DNA of 64,000 bases from Chryseobacterium edaphi (GTDB taxonomy: Bacteria; Bacteroidota; Bacteroidia; Flavobacteriales; Weeksellaceae), in NCBI RefSeq assembly GCF_025628985.1, contig NZ_JAOTEM010000001.1, positions 248,001 through 312,000 on the forward strand. Direction: 5' to 3'. How positions within the stretch are numbered: position 1 is the stretch's first letter; each line of letters begins with the position of its first letter. The notes below the pieces were generated by a model. It made no database searches, was not told the origin of the DNA, and saw only the letters and a program-made list of their open reading frames with translations. This document shows, one piece after another, positions 16,868 to 25,286 of this stretch. A program made the position numbers and the translations under genes.

Positions 16868-17848
16868 TTAAATGTGAAATATTACCGAACCTGTTGTTTG
16901 ACCAGATTCCAGATCCTGATGCGCCTTTGCAGCGTCTTTCAGGGAATAGACAATTGGATTTATTTTGCCAAGAATTCCTTTCTCAAACGCTTCGAACATT
17001 TCTGTAGCTGCATTTTGAATACTTGAAGGACCATTAAAATAACTGCCCAGATCAGGGCGGATGAGCTGAATATTATTATCGTTCATTGTTTTTGTGTCGA
17101 TGTTTGGCGCACCTGAAGATGAACCGAATAATACTGCTGTACCTCCGTTTTTTATAAGATGTAAAGAAGTGTTGAATGTTGAATTTCCGACACCATCATA
17201 TACGGCATCTATGGTTTTGCCTCCTGTAAATTTTAATACAAATTCTTCTAAATCTTCAGTATCGAGAGTCACAATATGGTCAATTCCGTGGTTAAGGGCA
17301 AAAGCTTTTTTGCTGCTACTTCCAACTGTTCCGATCACTGTAGCTCCTAAAGATTTTGCCCATCTGCTTACTAAAGAACCGACACCTCCCGCTGCTGCGT
17401 GTACCAGAATGATATCATCTTTTTTTACAGGATAAGCCTGTTTAACGAGCATTCTTGCGGTCAGACCTTTGGCTGTGATCGCTGCTGCCTGATCAAAAGA
17501 AATATTTTCAGGAATTTTAATAAGACTTGAGGCATTAATGATCCTTCTTTCCGCATAGGCTCCCAAAGAAAAGTAGTACGTGACGCGATCGCCGATATTA
17601 AATCCGCTTACTCCTTGTCCGATGGCTTCTATAACTCCGGAGGCTTCAACTCCGATAATAAGTGGAAAGTTGCTTAAAGGAAAAATTCCTTTTCGAAACA
17701 TTACATCGACAAAATTGAGGCCTATGGCTTCTTGCTTAAGCAAAACCTGACCTGCTGATGGTGTTCCGATAACATCTGTTCCGTACTCAAGAACTTCTGG
17801 GGAACCTTGTTTGAAGATTCTTATAACATTATTTTGATCTGTTTTCAT
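16868..17848 (-). CDS. NADPH:quinone reductase (zinc-independent MDR)
   Basis: 326 residues of the quinone oxidoreductase (QOR/CrtR) class of the medium-chain dehydrogenase superfamily. It has the GroES-like N-terminal domain (GLNFVDVMFRKG, GVEASGVIEAIG) and the Rossmann domain with ILVHAAAGGVGSLVSRWAKSLG at about 143-164. Zinc-ligand cysteines are absent. It would reduce quinones or enones with NADPH in the cytosol. It is first gene of a two-gene operon with an SDR and has two FNR-like boxes in its promoter. Confidence 0.85.
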   Translation of the reverse strand: MKTDQNNVIRIFKQGSPEVLEYGTDVIGTPSAGQVLLKQEAIGLNFVDVMFRKGIFPLSNFPLIIGVEASGVIEAIGQGVSGFNIGDRVTYYFSLGAYAERRIINASSLIKIPENISFDQAAAITAKGLTARMLVKQAYPVKKDDIILVHAAAGGVGSLVSRWAKSLGATVIGTVGSSSKKAFALNHGIDHIVTLDTEDLEEFVLKFTGGKTIDAVYDGVGNSTFNTSLHLIKNGGTAVLFGSSSGAPNIDTKTMNDNNIQLIRPDLGSYFNGPSSIQNAATEMFEAFEKGILGKINPIVYSLKDAAKAHQDLESGQTTGSVIFHI

Positions 17849-17868
17849 TGTAAATGATTTTGATGCAG

Positions 17869-17936
17869 CAAAATTGCTTCAAGCAGACAACATAGATATT
17901 GACAAATGCAGTAAATTAATCTTGACATTTATCAAG
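17869..17936 (-). promoter_or_regulatory. Quinone reductase promoter with two FNR-like boxes
   Basis: Read on the - strand: distal box TTGATAAATGTCAA (17935 to 17922, centre 17928.5), proximal box ACTGCATTTGTCAA (17912 to 17899, centre 17905.5), then CAATTTTG with TTTG at 17869-17872. The centres are 23 bp apart and the proximal centre is 35 bp from the centre of TTTG. The proximal box has one intact half-site (GTCAA). Confidence 0.7.
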
Positions 17937-17988
17937 CAGGTATTGAAAATAATGTGTATTTTCACGTTGATATTAAAAATAATTTCTG

Positions 17989-18585
17989 TTGGATTCATTA
18001 CCGTTTAAACAACTTTTTATATACATCGAGTTAAAATCAGCACTAATATTAGACGCTGAAGAGAAAGAACTTATTCGGGATGCTTTCAAATTTAAATTAT
18101 TACGCAAACGACAATATTTACTTCAGGAAGGCGATGTTTGTAAGTATATGTCATTTTTTATCGAGGGTGCGGGATTTATGTATAGTGTAAATGATAAAGG
18201 GCAATACCATATCATCCGTTTTGCTATAGAAAACTGGTGGATGGGTGATTATGAAAGTTACAATTTCAAAACACCTTCACTTTATAATATTGAGGTACTT
18301 GAAGATTCACAGGTTTTAATGATTGAATATCATAAGCTACAAGAACTTATTTCTAAGATTCCCGCAGTAGATGAAATGATTAAACTAATTGACAAGAAAG
18401 GAATCGTTGCCACACAGAAACGGATCCATAGCTCCATAAGTTTGAGCGCTGAAGATCGATATGATAACCTGTCAAAAGACTACCCGGAATTTTTAAAAAG
18501 ATTTCCGCAAACGATGATAGCTTCATATCTGGGAATTTCACCTGAAACATTAAGTCGTATCCGAAAGAGTAAATTAGGAAAGTAA
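17989..18585 (+). CDS. Crp/Fnr family regulator (copy 1)
   Basis: 198 residues from a TTG start; this start aligns the N-terminus with the two paralogues nearby, and no ATG lies at a suitable place. The cyclic-nucleotide-binding-like beta-roll includes LLQEGDVCKYMSFFIEGAG. The C-terminal HTH has FPQTMIASYLGISPETLSRI, in which Glu186, Ser189 and Arg190 form the ExxSR pattern used by FNR to read TTGAT. No N-terminal Fe-S cysteine cluster of E. coli FNR is present. Divergent from the quinone reductase, sharing the intergenic FNR-like boxes. Confidence 0.85.
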   Translation: MDSLPFKQLFIYIELKSALILDAEEKELIRDAFKFKLLRKRQYLLQEGDVCKYMSFFIEGAGFMYSVNDKGQYHIIRFAIENWWMGDYESYNFKTPSLYNIEVLEDSQVLMIEYHKLQELISKIPAVDEMIKLIDKKGIVATQKRIHSSISLSAEDRYDNLSKDYPEFLKRFPQTMIASYLGISPETLSRIRKSKLGK

Positions 18586-18727
18586 GTTTATGGGATATCT
18601 TAGTTTTTAAGAAAGTGATGATTTTTAGATTCATTCAGAAGAATAATTCAGTTTAAATTTTTGTTCAAAAATGAATTTGTATTTAAAAGGACGTCTTACT
18701 ATATTACAAACAAATAGATATTTATAA

Positions 18728-19318
18728 ATGTCCAATTTTGAAATTTTTTACGATTACATTCAAAAATTGTCCGGAGAAATTCTTTCTGAACATGACAAAT
18801 TTGTGATTGAGACTCAAATGAAACCCAGAAAATTTAGAAAAAAACAATATTTTCTTCAGGAAGGTGATGTCTGCAAATACACTGGATTTATCGTAAAAGG
18901 TTCTGCCAAAACATTTTCTGTGGATGAAGAAGGAAATGAAAACATTCTGAAACTATCTCTCGAGAATTGGTGGCTCACAGATTTTGAAAGTTTTTATCAG
19001 CTTACGCCAAGTCGCTACAATATAGAGGCAATGGAGGATCTTGAAGTTTTGCAAACGACAAATGCACAAGTTGAAGAGTTTTTAAAACATATCCCTGCAT
19101 TTTCAACGATGATGGAGGTCATCAAGCAGAATAATGCAATTGCCAATCAGAAAAGGATGCAAACCGTAATCCGCTATACTGCTGAAGAACGTTATGCCGA
19201 TTTTGTCAATAATTACCCACACTTTTTACAACGCTTTCCGCAAAATGTGATTGCTTCCTATTTAGGTTTGTCTCCTGAAACCTTGAGCAGATTACGGAAA
19301 AAATTAAATTCAAAGTAA
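18728..19318 (+). CDS. Crp/Fnr family regulator (copy 2)
   Basis: 196 residues, closely related to the regulator at 21977-22561 (both begin SNFEIF and share the LQEGDVCK region, WWLTDFESFY and SP/SSETLSR). The recognition helix contains Glu184, Ser187 and Arg188 (ExxSR). It precedes, in the same direction, the SDR gene at 19512, whose promoter carries two FNR-like boxes. The ligand of the beta-roll is unknown. Confidence 0.85.
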   Translation: MSNFEIFYDYIQKLSGEILSEHDKFVIETQMKPRKFRKKQYFLQEGDVCKYTGFIVKGSAKTFSVDEEGNENILKLSLENWWLTDFESFYQLTPSRYNIEAMEDLEVLQTTNAQVEEFLKHIPAFSTMMEVIKQNNAIANQKRMQTVIRYTAEERYADFVNNYPHFLQRFPQNVIASYLGLSPETLSRLRKKLNSK

Positions 19319-19396
19319 ATTTACCTTGATGCCTTCTCTGTCATATTTTCCATCTTGTACTTTCTAAAAAATAATTCCTAAACTTCAAATCCTTGA

Positions 19397-19464
19397 CTTG
19401 ATTTAGATCAAGTGTATTTAATGATTCAGGTCAAGAACGCATTAGTGCTGTGGAAATATCTTTG
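19397..19464 (+). promoter_or_regulatory. SDR copy 2 promoter with two FNR-like boxes
   Basis: Distal box TTGATTTAGATCAA at 19398-19411 (perfect palindromic half-sites, extended to CTTG...CAAG), proximal box ATGATTCAGGTCAA at 19421-19434, and -7 element TATCTTTG at 19457-19464. The centres are 23 bp apart; the proximal centre (19427.5) is 35 bp from the centre of TTTG (19462.5). Confidence 0.75.
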
Positions 19465-19511
19465 TGCTATAATTCAAAACAGAATATCTGATAAATTTAA
19501 AATGTACAATT

Positions 19512-20264
19512 ATGAGTAAATTAAAAAACAAAGTTGCAGTGATCACCGGAGGTAACAGTGGTATAGGTCTTGGTATTGCGGAGGCATTAAAGAATGAAGG
19601 TGCGACAGGAGCAATTGTAGGTAGAAATCAGGAAACTTTAGATAGTGCAGTAGCACTTCTTGGAGATGGTTTTATAGCGATTAATGCAGATGTGACCAAA
19701 TCAGAAGATCTTGAAAGAGCGTTTAAAACAACATCTGAGAAATTTGGAAAGATTGATATTTTGGTCGCCAATGCAGGTGCTGGAAGTGTAGGAACAGTTG
19801 CAACTACTACCGAAGAAGATTATGATAAATTAATGAATTTAAATCTGAAGGCTGTTTATTTTACGGTTCAGAAAGCATTACCATATTTAAATGATGGTAG
19901 TTCCATTATTCTTATCGGTTCGAATGCAGCACACCGTGCTTATGCTTCCTTCACACTTTATGGCGCAGCAAAATCTGGTGTAATATATTTGGCAAAAGGA
20001 TTTTCTACAGATCTTTTAGACAGAAAAATAAGAGCCAATGTAATAACACCAGGTACAACAGATACTCCAGCATTTGAAAAGTTTATCCCCGCTGAGCAAA
20101 TAGATGCTGTAAAGCAGCAATTCGCTGGAGCTGTGCCTGCTGGAAGGATCGGACAACCTGCTGATATTGGCAATGCTGCAGTATTTTTGGCTTCCGACGA
20201 TTCATCTTTTATGCTTGGTACTGAAATACTTGTTGATGGGGGAATGACCTATCTTGTAAAGTAG
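19512..20264 (+). CDS. SDR family oxidoreductase (copy 2)
   Basis: 250 residues: cofactor motif TGGNSGIG at 12-19, NAGAG in the fourth strand, catalytic Ser in ILIGSNA, and YGAAK with Tyr/Lys; C-terminal ILVDGGMTY. Classical SDR of unknown substrate. It is a single gene following Crp/Fnr copy 2, with an intrinsic terminator at 20294-20325 and the dual-box promoter described above. Confidence 0.85.
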   Translation: MSKLKNKVAVITGGNSGIGLGIAEALKNEGATGAIVGRNQETLDSAVALLGDGFIAINADVTKSEDLERAFKTTSEKFGKIDILVANAGAGSVGTVATTTEEDYDKLMNLNLKAVYFTVQKALPYLNDGSSIILIGSNAAHRAYASFTLYGAAKSGVIYLAKGFSTDLLDRKIRANVITPGTTDTPAFEKFIPAEQIDAVKQQFAGAVPAGRIGQPADIGNAAVFLASDDSSFMLGTEILVDGGMTYLVK

Positions 20265-20293
20265 CAGTTAATTCAAATCATTTTTCCAATATC

Positions 20294-20325
20294 AAAAGTG
20301 CCAAATAAGAATATTTGGCACTTTT
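20294..20325 (+). terminator. Terminator after SDR copy 2
   Basis: Stem AAAAGTGCCAAATA/TATTTGGCACTTTT followed by ATTTATG. Confidence 0.75.
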
Positions 20326-20481
20326 ATTTATGCTAAATACATTATTATCAAAATTTCACCATTTGTTTTTTGTATAATTTTACCTCAGACCTTCAGATAA
20401 AAAAGGATTTATATGTATGTCAAAAACATTATCAATTTAAGAATTTTTTTTGTTGGATATTTTCTTTTTATTAAAAACTAA

Positions 20482-20508
20482 AAACCCCAGAAAATACTGA
20501 GGTTTTAA
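20482..20508 (-). terminator. Weak hairpin, possible terminator
   Basis: AAACCCCAG/CTGAGGTTTT with one mismatch, A/T-rich flanks. It lies beyond the 3' end of the decayed oxidoreductase fragment. Confidence 0.4.
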
Positions 20509-20524
20509 TAAACTGTACTGAATT

Positions 20525-20755
20525 TTTTTTGCGGGACAGAACAAAAACTAACTGCTTCAAATGTTTGCTTTACAAAAAAACGGTGTGTCAACTTGAACAT
20601 AAATAGCAGCTTTTGCTCCCGACCCCGGTTTTGAGACTTTTTCTATAAAAGTTCAGGCCTTTGCTGTTACTGAACAGAACTTACCTTTAGCAAAAAAATG
20701 ACTGGCAGCGGCTTTACCTATGTTTTCCGCCCCGATGATACCTATAGTTTCGTAA
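20525..20755 (-). pseudogene. Decayed fragment of F420-dependent-type NADP oxidoreductase
   Basis: On the - strand one frame reads ETIGIIGAENIGKAAASHF and then SVTAKA before a stop. This matches the expected N-terminal Rossmann motif (TIGIIGAGNIGKA-ASH) of the NpdG-like 'F420-dependent NADP oxidoreductase' family. After a stop/frameshift, other frames give VSKPGSGAKAA and then FEAVSFCSVPQ, which correspond in order to the next conserved stretches of that family. No intact ORF remains. The region sits between two SDR genes and explains most of an otherwise empty 550-bp gap. Confidence 0.55.
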
Positions 20756-20817
20756 TTTAATTATTGAGCATTTTTGTGGGAATAAACTTTGCAATTTTTC
20801 ATTTTTGCAGCTACGAT

Positions 20818-21576
20818 TTAGAAACCATACATACCACCTGAAACGGAAATCTGCTCACCCGTGATCCATGCTGCATCATCAGAAGCCAAAAATACCGAGG
20901 CTTTCGCAATATCTTCAGGCTGTCCTCTGCGGCCCAGCGGAGTTTTTTCAACAAACATCTTTTCATAATCACTGCCAGTTGTTACACCCGCATTCGTTGC
21001 ACCTTCTGTATCTGTAGCACCCGGTAAAATGGAATTGATACGAATGTTTTTTGCGCCTAATTCTTTAGACAATGCAATGGTGAAAGCGTCTATTGCAGCC
21101 TTGGTTGCAGAATAAACTGATGCATTAGGAAGTGGCGATTTACTTGCGCCTGAACTGATATTGATGATATTTCCACCTTTTTCTCCAAAAAGTTTCAAAG
21201 CGGACTGGATAGTCAATATAGTTCCTAATACATTAACGTTAAAACTTCTATGGAAATCTTCCACCGTAATTTGTTCAATTGCTGCAAATCCTTGCGATAC
21301 GGCATTGTTAACTAAGATATCAAGCGTGCCGAAAGCCCTTTTTGTTTCTTCAAACAATCTGTTCACGTCCGCTTCATTGGATACGTCGGCCTGTACGGCT
21401 ATGGCAACACCACCATGATCGGTGATCACTTTTACCACATTCTCCGCAGCTTCTTTACTGGAAGCGTAATTTACAACAACCTTTGCTCCTTCGTGCGCAA
21501 GATGTTTTGCAATAGCCGCGCCTATACCTTTAGCAGCACCGGTAACTATCGCTACCTTATTTTCTAATTTACTCAT
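20818..21576 (-). CDS. SDR family oxidoreductase (copy 3)
   Basis: 252 residues: TGAAKGIG at 12-19, NNAVS, catalytic Ser in INISSGA, YSATK with catalytic Tyr/Lys, C-terminal ISVSGGMYGF. It resembles FabG-like 3-oxoacyl reductase-type SDRs more closely than the other two copies. Its promoter carries two FNR-like boxes. Crp/Fnr copy 3 lies upstream on the same strand. Confidence 0.85.
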   Translation of the reverse strand: MSKLENKVAIVTGAAKGIGAAIAKHLAHEGAKVVVNYASSKEAAENVVKVITDHGGVAIAVQADVSNEADVNRLFEETKRAFGTLDILVNNAVSQGFAAIEQITVEDFHRSFNVNVLGTILTIQSALKLFGEKGGNIINISSGASKSPLPNASVYSATKAAIDAFTIALSKELGAKNIRINSILPGATDTEGATNAGVTTGSDYEKMFVEKTPLGRRGQPEDIAKASVFLASDDAAWITGEQISVSGGMYGF

Positions 21577-21633
21577 GATTTTATTATTAATTTGATTAAT
21601 ACTTTTCAGATTTTTACGCTCTGAATTCGATTA

Positions 21634-21700
21634 CAAAGTTGCAGGATCACATCAAGTTGTGCATTGATATTCATCACTGTTTAATGGTGATAAATATCAA
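21634..21700 (-). promoter_or_regulatory. SDR copy 3 promoter with two FNR-like boxes
   Basis: On the - strand: distal TTGATATTTATCAC (21700 to 21687, centre 21693.5), proximal GTGATGAATATCAA (21677 to 21664, centre 21670.5), then CAACTTTG with TTTG at 21634-21637. Box spacing is 23 bp and the proximal centre is 35 bp from the TTTG centre. The two boxes together also form a long dyad. Confidence 0.75.
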
Positions 21701-21976
21701 TTGAAACCAATGACTTTAATCAGGAAATATTAGTAAATGATTGTAAAATAGAATTTTATGAAAATGAAAAAATCAAAAGTTCCAGATGGAGTAGAATAGC
21801 AAGCGCCTAGAATCTTTTCTTAAAACTTTTTGATTTGTTGAAAACTGTGATCTTAAACAAATAAAAATTGAGATATCAGGAAGAACAAATTAACAAAGGT
21901 TTTAAAGAATCAAGCATTCATTATTAAGATATTGTAACAAAAGGAGAGAGGATTTCAATACTTTTGTGCAAAGGAT
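21701..21976. other. Intergenic stretch without recognisable feature
   Basis: AT-rich spacer between the dual FNR-box promoter and the end of Crp/Fnr copy 3. No ORF or strong hairpin was noticed. Confidence 0.5.
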
Positions 21977-22561
21977 TTATTTCAACGCATTTTTCTTGAT
22001 TCTACTAAGAGTTTCAGAAGATAATCCAAGGTAAGAAGCAATCATTTGCTGCGAAAATCGCTGTAAAAAATACGGATAGTTTTTCACTAGTTCCTCATAT
22101 CGTTCTTCAGCCGAGTAGTTAATTGTGTTCATTCTTTTTTGCGAAGCAATAGTACTATTTTGACTGATTATGTCTGACATTGCTGAAAAGGCGGGAATAT
22201 CTTTGAGAAATTCCCCAATTTCTGCATTTGTTGTTTGCAGTAGTTCCAAATCTTCTAACGCTTCGATATTATAGAGGCTTGGCGTCAAACGGTAAAAGCT
22301 TTCGAAATCTGTGAGCCACCAACTTTCCACAGATAATCTCAATATATGTTCGTGTCCTTTTTCATCTACTGTAAATGTCCTGGCAGAACCTTTCACAATA
22401 AACGCAATAAATTTGCAAACGTCGCCTTCCTGTAGAAAATATTGTCGTTTTCGAAGTTTTCGAGGTTTAAAATGCGCTGTAAGTAATAGCTTATCTTCTT
22501 CCGACAGTATCTTGCCTGATATTTCTTGAATGTAATCGAAAAATATTTCAAAATTGGACAT
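21977..22561 (-). CDS. Crp/Fnr family regulator (copy 3)
   Basis: 194 residues, paralogue of the protein at 18728-19318. The beta-roll region contains LQEGDVCKFIAFIVKGSA; the HTH ends in ASYLGLSSETLSRI with Glu183, Ser186 and Arg187 as ExxSR. It lies 400 bp upstream of SDR copy 3 on the same strand, the same order (regulator, then SDR) as in the copy 2 pair. Confidence 0.85.
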   Translation of the reverse strand: MSNFEIFFDYIQEISGKILSEEDKLLLTAHFKPRKLRKRQYFLQEGDVCKFIAFIVKGSARTFTVDEKGHEHILRLSVESWWLTDFESFYRLTPSLYNIEALEDLELLQTTNAEIGEFLKDIPAFSAMSDIISQNSTIASQKRMNTINYSAEERYEELVKNYPYFLQRFSQQMIASYLGLSSETLSRIKKNALK

Positions 22562-22837
22562 TGTAAAAAATACTTAAAGGCCTGCAATTTACTCAATTTT
22601 AAACATATCTCAAAGCTATGAATAGCGTTTAGTGGTAAGCTAGTCGAACTGTATTTCTAAACACCTGCACTAGCTAATGGTTCAATTATGATATGATACT
22701 ATAAAATAAAATCTATCACAACGTAGACTTTAACTAATTGATTATTAGTTTTTTTATCGATTTTTATCGAAATATTTGAAAAATTTTTGATTTTAATTAT
22801 TTTCTAAGTATTTGAATTTCAGTGTCTAAAAAATAGA
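22562..22837. other. Intergenic spacer upstream of Crp/Fnr copy 3
   Basis: AT-rich, with no ORF or RNA recognised. It separates the redox region from the tRNA gene. Confidence 0.4.
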
Positions 22838-22866
22838 AAAAGCAATCTATAAAATAGATTGCTTTT
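22838..22866 (-). terminator. Terminator of tRNA-Leu
   Basis: Perfect stem AAAAGCAATCTAT/ATAGATTGCTTTT immediately downstream of the tRNA on the - strand, with T/A-rich tail. Confidence 0.8.
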
Positions 22867-22874
22867 AACTGTTG

Positions 22875-22956
22875 TACCCAGTGCCGGAATCGAACCGGCA
22901 CATCTTTCGATACTAGAGTTTGAGTCTAGCGCGTCTACCAATTCCGCCAACTGGGC
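22875..22956 (-). tRNA. tRNA-Leu (anticodon CAA)
   Basis: 82 nt. Read on the - strand it has acceptor GCCCAGT/ACTGGGT plus discriminator A, the D-loop GGCGGAATTGGTAGACGC typical of class II tRNA-Leu, anticodon stem CTAGA/TCTAG around loop CTCAAAC (anticodon CAA), a long variable arm, and the T-arm GCCGG-TTCGATT-CCGGC. CCA is not encoded. It is a stand-alone gene followed by a strong terminator. Confidence 0.95.
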
Positions 22957-23025
22957 TTGTTTTAAATTGGTGTGCAAATATAGAAAAGTTTTTGATATGT
23001 TCAAAAACTTTTTGCAAACTTTTCT

Positions 23026-23793
23026 TTAAAAATTAATCTCCAAACCATCGTAAGAAAAGTGTATTCCGGCAGGAAGTAACTTATCTTCAATATCATGCAA
23101 TCCGAAATGATGACTGATGTGGGTTAAAAATAATTTTTTAGGTTGTAGTTCTTCGTATAATTTTATGACGTCTGCCAACACAAAATGTGCAGGATGAGGA
23201 TCAAATTTGCGGATGCAGTTCAAAATTAGAACATCCAGATCATGTAATTTTTCCTTTTCCGTTTCAGAGATAAAACCGGCATCTGTGATGTAAGCTAAGT
23301 TTTTAAATTTATATCCGAAAACAGTTATTTTGTAATGAATAACTTCAATTGGAGTAATTGTAAGATCTAAAACTTCAAAAGGTTTATTTTCAATAGTATG
23401 AAGATCAAATGCAGGAGCTCCGGGATATCTTTCATCCACAAAAGCATACGGAAAACGGTTTTTAACTTCATTCCCCACTCTTTCGCTGCTATAAAGAGGC
23501 ATGTTTTTTCCGCTCTTAAAAATTAAAGGACGCATATCATCAAGACCAATAACGTGATCGTTATGTTCATGAGTAAGAAGTGCAATATCCACGTGATTTT
23601 CTTGATTGATCAGCATCTGCTGTCTGAAATCGGGACCGCAATCGATGAGAATTTTTTTGTTTTCATCGGTTGTTACCATTGCAGAAGCCCTGAAACGCTT
23701 ATCTTTCGGATTTTTCGAGGTACATACCTCGCAAGTGCAGCCAATAACGGGAACGCCCTGAGAAGTTCCGGTTCCTAAAAATTTCAACTTCAT
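23026..23793 (-). CDS. MBL-fold hydrolase, PhnP-like
   Basis: 255 residues of the metallo-beta-lactamase fold with the metal-binding THEHNDH at 74-80, GPDFR after ILIDC, and later His/Asp ligands (ITDAGF, LTHISHHFG). Cys19, Cys21 and Cys24 near the N-terminus match the extra zinc site of PhnP-type phosphoribosyl cyclic phosphodiesterases. A cytosolic phosphodiesterase is likely; its natural substrate is not fixed since no phn genes are nearby. Divergent from the next gene. Confidence 0.8.
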   Translation of the reverse strand: MKLKFLGTGTSQGVPVIGCTCEVCTSKNPKDKRFRASAMVTTDENKKILIDCGPDFRQQMLINQENHVDIALLTHEHNDHVIGLDDMRPLIFKSGKNMPLYSSERVGNEVKNRFPYAFVDERYPGAPAFDLHTIENKPFEVLDLTITPIEVIHYKITVFGYKFKNLAYITDAGFISETEKEKLHDLDVLILNCIRKFDPHPAHFVLADVIKLYEELQPKKLFLTHISHHFGLHDIEDKLLPAGIHFSYDGLEINF

Positions 23794-23811
23794 TTGTTTT
23801 GAGGTTGGTTT

Positions 23812-23819
23812 AATTTTGG
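23812..23819 (+). promoter_or_regulatory. -7 element TAATTTTG
   Basis: TAATTTTG with a TTG about 19 bp upstream forms a canonical Bacteroidota promoter ahead of the 475-residue conserved gene; the start codon is 27 bp further. Confidence 0.6.
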
Positions 23820-23846
23820 TAAATTTACGAAAAATTTAATGTCCTA

Positions 23847-25274
23847 ATGTATCAGAAACTAACTCCTAAACAAAAAGCATTAACAATTAATCTAGATCCT
23901 ACTATTTATGGTACTTTCGCAGAAATTGGAGCAGGACAGGAAACTGTACGACACTTTTTTAGAGCAGGGGGAGCTTCCGGTACAATTGCTAAGGCGATGT
24001 CAGCTTATGACAAAGATTTTAGTGATGCCATCTACGGAAAAGAGGTTAAAAACAGATATGTGACCCAAAACAGACTTCGAAAAATGCTTCGCTACGAAGT
24101 TGCTTTGATCGAAGAAAGAATTTCCAGAGAGAACAGCCCAAACAGAAAGTTTTTTTCTTACGCAAATACGGTAACTACCATTAATTTTGACAAAACGGTA
24201 AAAGGTCACGGTTGGGTAGGAATTCGTTTTCAGGTAAAGGAAAATGAAGATTATAATGAAGTGGTGATTCACGTAAAATTTAAAGAGAATGATGCTACTT
24301 TGCAGCAGGAAACTCTTGGGAATTTGGGGGTGAATCTTATTTTCGGAGCATTTACTTATTTTGATAATCCGAGAAGGTTGATTGAGTCTCTTTATGACGA
24401 CGTGGCAACAGACAATCTTGAAATTGATATGATTGATTTCAGCGGTCCTGCTTTCGCTTATGTTGACAATAGACTGATGTCTCTTCAATTGGTGAAAAAC
24501 AACATGACCGATGCGGTAATCTTTAACTCTCAAGGAAACAATATGCTTCCTGCAGATGTTTTGTACAAAAAAAATATTTTTGCGGTAAGAGGAAGTTTCA
24601 GACCGGTGACGAGAGTGAATATCGATATGCTCAGAAACGGAATGGATATGTTTCTGAAAGATGCTATTTGTACTCAGGAGGAAACAGAAGTTTTGATCGA
24701 AATTACCATCTCAAACCTTCGTGCAGATGGAGATATTGATGAACGTGATTTCTTGGATAGAGTAGACGTTCTTGGTAAATTAGGGTATACTGTAATTATT
24801 TCAAACTTCTCAGAATATTACAGACTGATTGACTATTTCTCTCATTATACAAATGGTGACATTGGTGTTGCGATGGGAGTAAATAACATGTTGATGGTAT
24901 TTGACGAGAAGTATTACAAAGATTTATCTGGTGGAATTTTGGAAGCCTTCGGTAAATTTTTCCGAAATGGGATGAGAGTGTATCTTTATCCTTACAAAGA
25001 TCCTGAAACTCACGAATTGCTGGATTCTGAAAACTTAAAGGTTGGAGATAGTCTGAAGGAATTATATAAATATTTCAAATTGAATAACCGTATTGTAGAT
25101 ATTAAAAACTACGATCCTGAGTTTTTGGAAATTTATTCGAGAGAAATCCTGAGAAAAATTGCCTGCAACGTAAGCGGTTGGGAAAATCAGGTGCCGGAAG
25201 GTGTTGCTGAAATGATAAAAGACAGAGGAATGTTTGGTTACAAACAGGAGCTTTCTCTAAAACAATTTTCTTAA
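23847..25274 (+). CDS. Conserved Bacteroidota protein of unknown function
   Basis: 475 residues, soluble, without signal peptide. It begins with the striking segment KALTINLDPTIYGTFAEIGA followed by GQETVRHFF and GGASGTIAKAMSAYDKDFS. I recognise this start as belonging to a protein conserved across Bacteroidota that has been given inconsistent names in genome annotation (for example nicotinate-nucleotide adenylyltransferase or TonB-dependent receptor). The sequence shows neither an HxGH nucleotidyltransferase motif nor a beta-barrel, so I assign no function. A GAF-domain gene starts 12 bp downstream, suggesting an operon. Confidence 0.7.
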   Translation: MYQKLTPKQKALTINLDPTIYGTFAEIGAGQETVRHFFRAGGASGTIAKAMSAYDKDFSDAIYGKEVKNRYVTQNRLRKMLRYEVALIEERISRENSPNRKFFSYANTVTTINFDKTVKGHGWVGIRFQVKENEDYNEVVIHVKFKENDATLQQETLGNLGVNLIFGAFTYFDNPRRLIESLYDDVATDNLEIDMIDFSGPAFAYVDNRLMSLQLVKNNMTDAVIFNSQGNNMLPADVLYKKNIFAVRGSFRPVTRVNIDMLRNGMDMFLKDAICTQEETEVLIEITISNLRADGDIDERDFLDRVDVLGKLGYTVIISNFSEYYRLIDYFSHYTNGDIGVAMGVNNMLMVFDEKYYKDLSGGILEAFGKFFRNGMRVYLYPYKDPETHELLDSENLKVGDSLKELYKYFKLNNRIVDIKNYDPEFLEIYSREILRKIACNVSGWENQVPEGVAEMIKDRGMFGYKQELSLKQFS

Positions 25275-25286
25275 AACAAATTTAAA

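Noticed and set aside
22819..23004. - strand ORF over the tRNA
   Set aside because: It is a shadow of the tRNA-Leu gene.
23847..25274. TonB-dependent receptor or nicotinate-nucleotide adenylyltransferase, names used for this protein type
   Set aside because: No signal peptide, plug or barrel, and no HxGH motif of nucleotidyltransferases is visible.
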